Assembly (NCBI GenBank): GCA_026770585.1
Contig: MU646517.1
Span: 241,458-255,876, forward strand
Direction of reading: 5' to 3'
Source of the DNA: Baffinella frigidus
Lineage: Eukaryota; Cryptophyceae; Cryptomonadales; Baffinellaceae
Length of the DNA: 14,419 nt
The notes under the pieces are model-generated. The model did no database searches and had not been told where the DNA came from. It was given only the letters and a program-made list of their open reading frames with translations. Shown here one piece after another: positions 12,748 through 14,419 of the stretch. Position 1 is the first letter of the stretch. Each line of letters opens with the position of its first letter. Position numbers and translations under genes: made by a program.

Positions 12748-12867
12748 CTGCCAACACTCGCGGCACACTGGCAAGCGCACGAATTCGAGGTCTCGACGTT
12801 GGCGTGGGTCGCGCGGGATGACATGCTCGTCTCCTCAGGGAGAAACTCGGATGCCAACGTCTACGAG
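12748..12867 (+). CDS. exon 12: canonical WD40 repeat
   Basis: Acceptor ttccgcag ends at 12747; donor gag|gtccca at 12868; 40 codons, phase 0/0. Reads LPTLAAHWQAHEFEVSTLAW then VARDDMLVSSGRNSDANVYE. The layout H-W-Q-A-H, V-S-T-L-A-W, D-D-M-L-V-S-S-G, D-A-N-V-Y-E follows the WD40 order (GH-like dipeptide, strands, structural Asp, final aromatic position as Tyr in place of Trp). It is the clearest evidence for propeller fold. The frame runs on after the donor through a 21-bp repeat. Confidence 0.8.
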
Positions 12868-13723
12868 GTCCCACCCACACAGCGGACTACGATGGGATTT
12901 CGTGAATATACGATGGAATTTCGTGAATATACGATGGGATTTCGTGAATATACTGAACCACAGAACATACGGTAGGTAATACCGTAGGCACATAGGGGGG
13001 TTCACGGATGTGTACCACCCTCGGTACATCCTCGAACGTGACCCATACGTGTCCCGTCGTGACTTTTACCCTGGGAGCCGCAAGAGGCACTTTCATCTCG
13101 GAAGATAACTGAATCAGTTCCTTTTCAATAGGAGGTTGAACAGGAGAAATTAGTTAGGGCATGGTAAAATTTAATTAGGCCTCCTGATGAACTGAAAACG
13201 CTAATTTGGGAACTGATTCAGTCATGTTTCGAGATAAATTCTCGGGGTGGCGGACGGTACTACGCGGGAGAGCTACATGTGATTCTACGCCCTGCGTCCA
13301 TCTATTATTTTCCCTTGAAATCGGCAAAAGTTGCCGGAAATGCCCACAAATAATCGACTTTGACGGAAAAGTAACCGCAGGATATGGGGGGAAATGGCTC
13401 CAAGAAACCACCTAGCCCTCCCCCGTAGTATTGTGCGGCGTGTTTGTGGTTCTAGTCTTGGAATTTTGGTCCTATTATTAGGGCCTAATCTGGTGGGTCT
13501 AGTCTTACACGGCGTTGACGGAAGGGACTGTTTTTTTTGCCATGGTGGCTTTGATCCTGAACTCTGCACCCTCAACCTTCAAACCCCTCAACCCTCAAGT
13601 CCCGTTCCGTTCAAAGTAGACGTCGTCTAATGTCTCGTTCCGCTCAAACTTGACGGGGTTGGCTCATACCACACCCATATGTGCCCGGACGTGACCGATG
13701 ACATATTTCGATGCATGGAGCAG
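12868..13723 (+). other. intron 12, with 21-bp tandem repeat and inverted repeat
   Basis: Three 21-bp units (12890-12952), a hairpin-like acatacggtaggtaataccgta at 12966-12987, a possible exon 13 relic at 13075-13104, and a 14-bp perfect inverted repeat (13108-13121 and 13209-13222) enclosing 87 bases. 13230-13720 shows internal repeats (gttctagtcttg and gtctagtctta) but no gene I can support. Confidence 0.5.
12890..12952 (+). repeat. 21-bp tandem repeat, three units
   Basis: cgatgggatttcgtgaatat plus a, with one base changed in the middle unit. The period is a multiple of three, so the frame stays open across it. Confidence 0.95.
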
Positions 13724-13807
13724 ATCTGCATCTGGTCGCCGCAAGGGGCACTTCTCGGGGTAGCGGGGGACGTCGAGATCCCTTGGAGGGTCATGCCTCA
13801 CGAATCG
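13724..13807 (+). CDS. exon 13: WD40-like strand and turn
   Basis: Acceptor gagcag ends at 13723; donor tcg|gtgcat at 13808; 28 codons, phase 0/0. Reads ICIWSPQGALLGVAGDVEIP then WRVMPHES. I-C-I-W-S-P-Q-G-A-L-L-G matches the closing WD strand plus the turn into the next blade. Two later copies of the VPWRVMPYES part fix the donor position, since the first keeps tcg|gtgcat. The frame is also open upstream to 13679, so an earlier acceptor cannot be excluded. The gene continues beyond the window or is cut here. Confidence 0.62.
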
Positions 13808-13941
13808 GTGCATCCCCGATCTGAACAACCCTATCAAATAATGATGTGTGGATTGGTGCCGCGGACTGTTTGGTCGGGTTCAAATTCAGCACGGAATTGA
13901 AACTGGGATAGACGTTGGGATTCGCCGGGAGACCTCGGCGT

Positions 13942-13980
13942 GACATGCAAGTGCCGTGGAGAGTCATGCCTTACGAATCG
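13942..13980 (+). pseudogene. decoy of exon 13 end with donor
   Basis: Reads DMQVPWRVMPYES before gtgcat; same frame and donor as the intact exon. No acceptor precedes it. Confidence 0.7.
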
Positions 13981-14231
13981 GTGCATGCCCACTCGATCCT
14001 TCTGTTACCCTAACCGATTTCATATCGAAAAAACATAGACGAATCGGTTCACCCCCCCCCATCTCTCTGTTTCGAGGCAACACCCCGACGGCTGATGAAT
14101 CGGTTGATGCCCGACTGTTGTGACTGATTGCACGCTCGTGTGGGACCAATCCTCCCTTGAACGAGATCACCGTCGCAAATACGTTGTACCAGTAGGACAA
14201 AGACTATGTACCACTAGTACAAATAGTGGGT

Positions 14232-14280
14232 GTAGCGGGTGACGTCAGAAGTCCTGTGGAGAGTCATGCCTCACGAATCG
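14232..14280 (+). pseudogene. second decoy of exon 13 end, frameshifted
   Basis: The DNA matches exon 13 from gtagcggg to tcacgaatcg, but an extra base after gacgtc shifts the frame, and the donor gt is replaced by ct. Confidence 0.65.
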
Positions 14281-14299
14281 CTGACTGTCCACTGGACGA

Positions 14300-14386
14300 A
14301 TCGCCGACACTCCACAGGCATGGCTCTCCAGCGCTGCATCGCTGCGATGCAGCGCTGGAGAGGCATGCCTGTGGAGAGTCAGCGAT
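14300..14386. repeat. long hairpin, 42-bp arms, derived from exon 13 sequence
   Basis: 14300-14341 and 14345-14386 pair with three mismatches around a three-base loop. The outer part of the right arm (cctgtggagagtca) is the exon 13 decoy sequence at 14253-14266, so an exon fragment has been duplicated in inverted form. Confidence 0.88.
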
Positions 14387-14419
14387 CAGTCGAGCAGCGC
14401 TGCTCCCCCCCTCCCTCCC
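14387..14419. other. palindrome and C-rich window end
   Basis: gagcagcgctgctc (14392-14405) is a perfect 14-bp palindrome, followed by a C-rich run to the edge. No feature assigned. Confidence 0.6.

Noticed and set aside
12429-12975. Long open frames on both strands rich in Pro-Lys-Pro-Gln or Gly-Trp-Gly-Leu-Gly
   Set aside because: They are produced by the seven-base CCCCAAA period, which is open in several frames at once. No codon bias or start context.

Overview
This is a eukaryotic nuclear segment. The plus strand carries the interior of one intron-rich gene, and almost everything between the exons is repeat. The organism has a TTTAGGG-type (plant/algal) telomeric heptamer, GT-AG introns averaging about 1 kb, and exons rich in G/C at third codon positions. 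A photosynthetic protist or green alga fits best. The species cannot be read from the sequence.

I read thirteen short exons on the plus strand. Together they give about 355 codons in 14.4 kb, and the intron phase at every junction is compatible, so they form one open frame: 202-251, 1085-1139, 1851-1929, 3490-3605, 4794-4880, 5594-5656, 7206-7276, 7894-7999, 9192-9239, 10061-10150, 11944-12039, 12748-12867, 13724-13807. The protein has WD40-like strands (exons 1-4), then an EF-hand pair (exons 5-7, the second loop split by an intron), then more WD40-like repeats (exons 8-13). Start and stop codons appear to lie outside the window. The best functional guess is a WD40/EF-hand scaffold of the WDR49-like type, often linked to cilia, but this rests on architecture alone.

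The striking feature is the introns. Most exons are accompanied by decayed partial copies of themselves with a fixed polarity. Copies of the exon 5' edge, with their splice acceptor, lie upstream of the intact exon. Copies of the exon 3' edge, with their splice donor, lie downstream. This is what repeated tandem duplication of segments spanning an exon-intron boundary would leave. It has filled the introns with decoy splice sites while leaving one intact exon of each type.

A second layer is arrays of heptamers related to CCCTAAA (CCCTAAA, CCCCAAA, CCATGAA, CACTGAA, CCATATA, CCCTGGA). They are always C-rich on the coding strand and each is locally homogenised. A third layer is inverted repeats: MITE-like elements with arms up to 71 bp, perfect palindromes, and complementary arrays that bracket exon 7. 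The window also opens with a CCCTAAA array (1-180), which may be a true chromosome end or another intronic array. No tRNA, rRNA, CRISPR array or transposase gene was seen.
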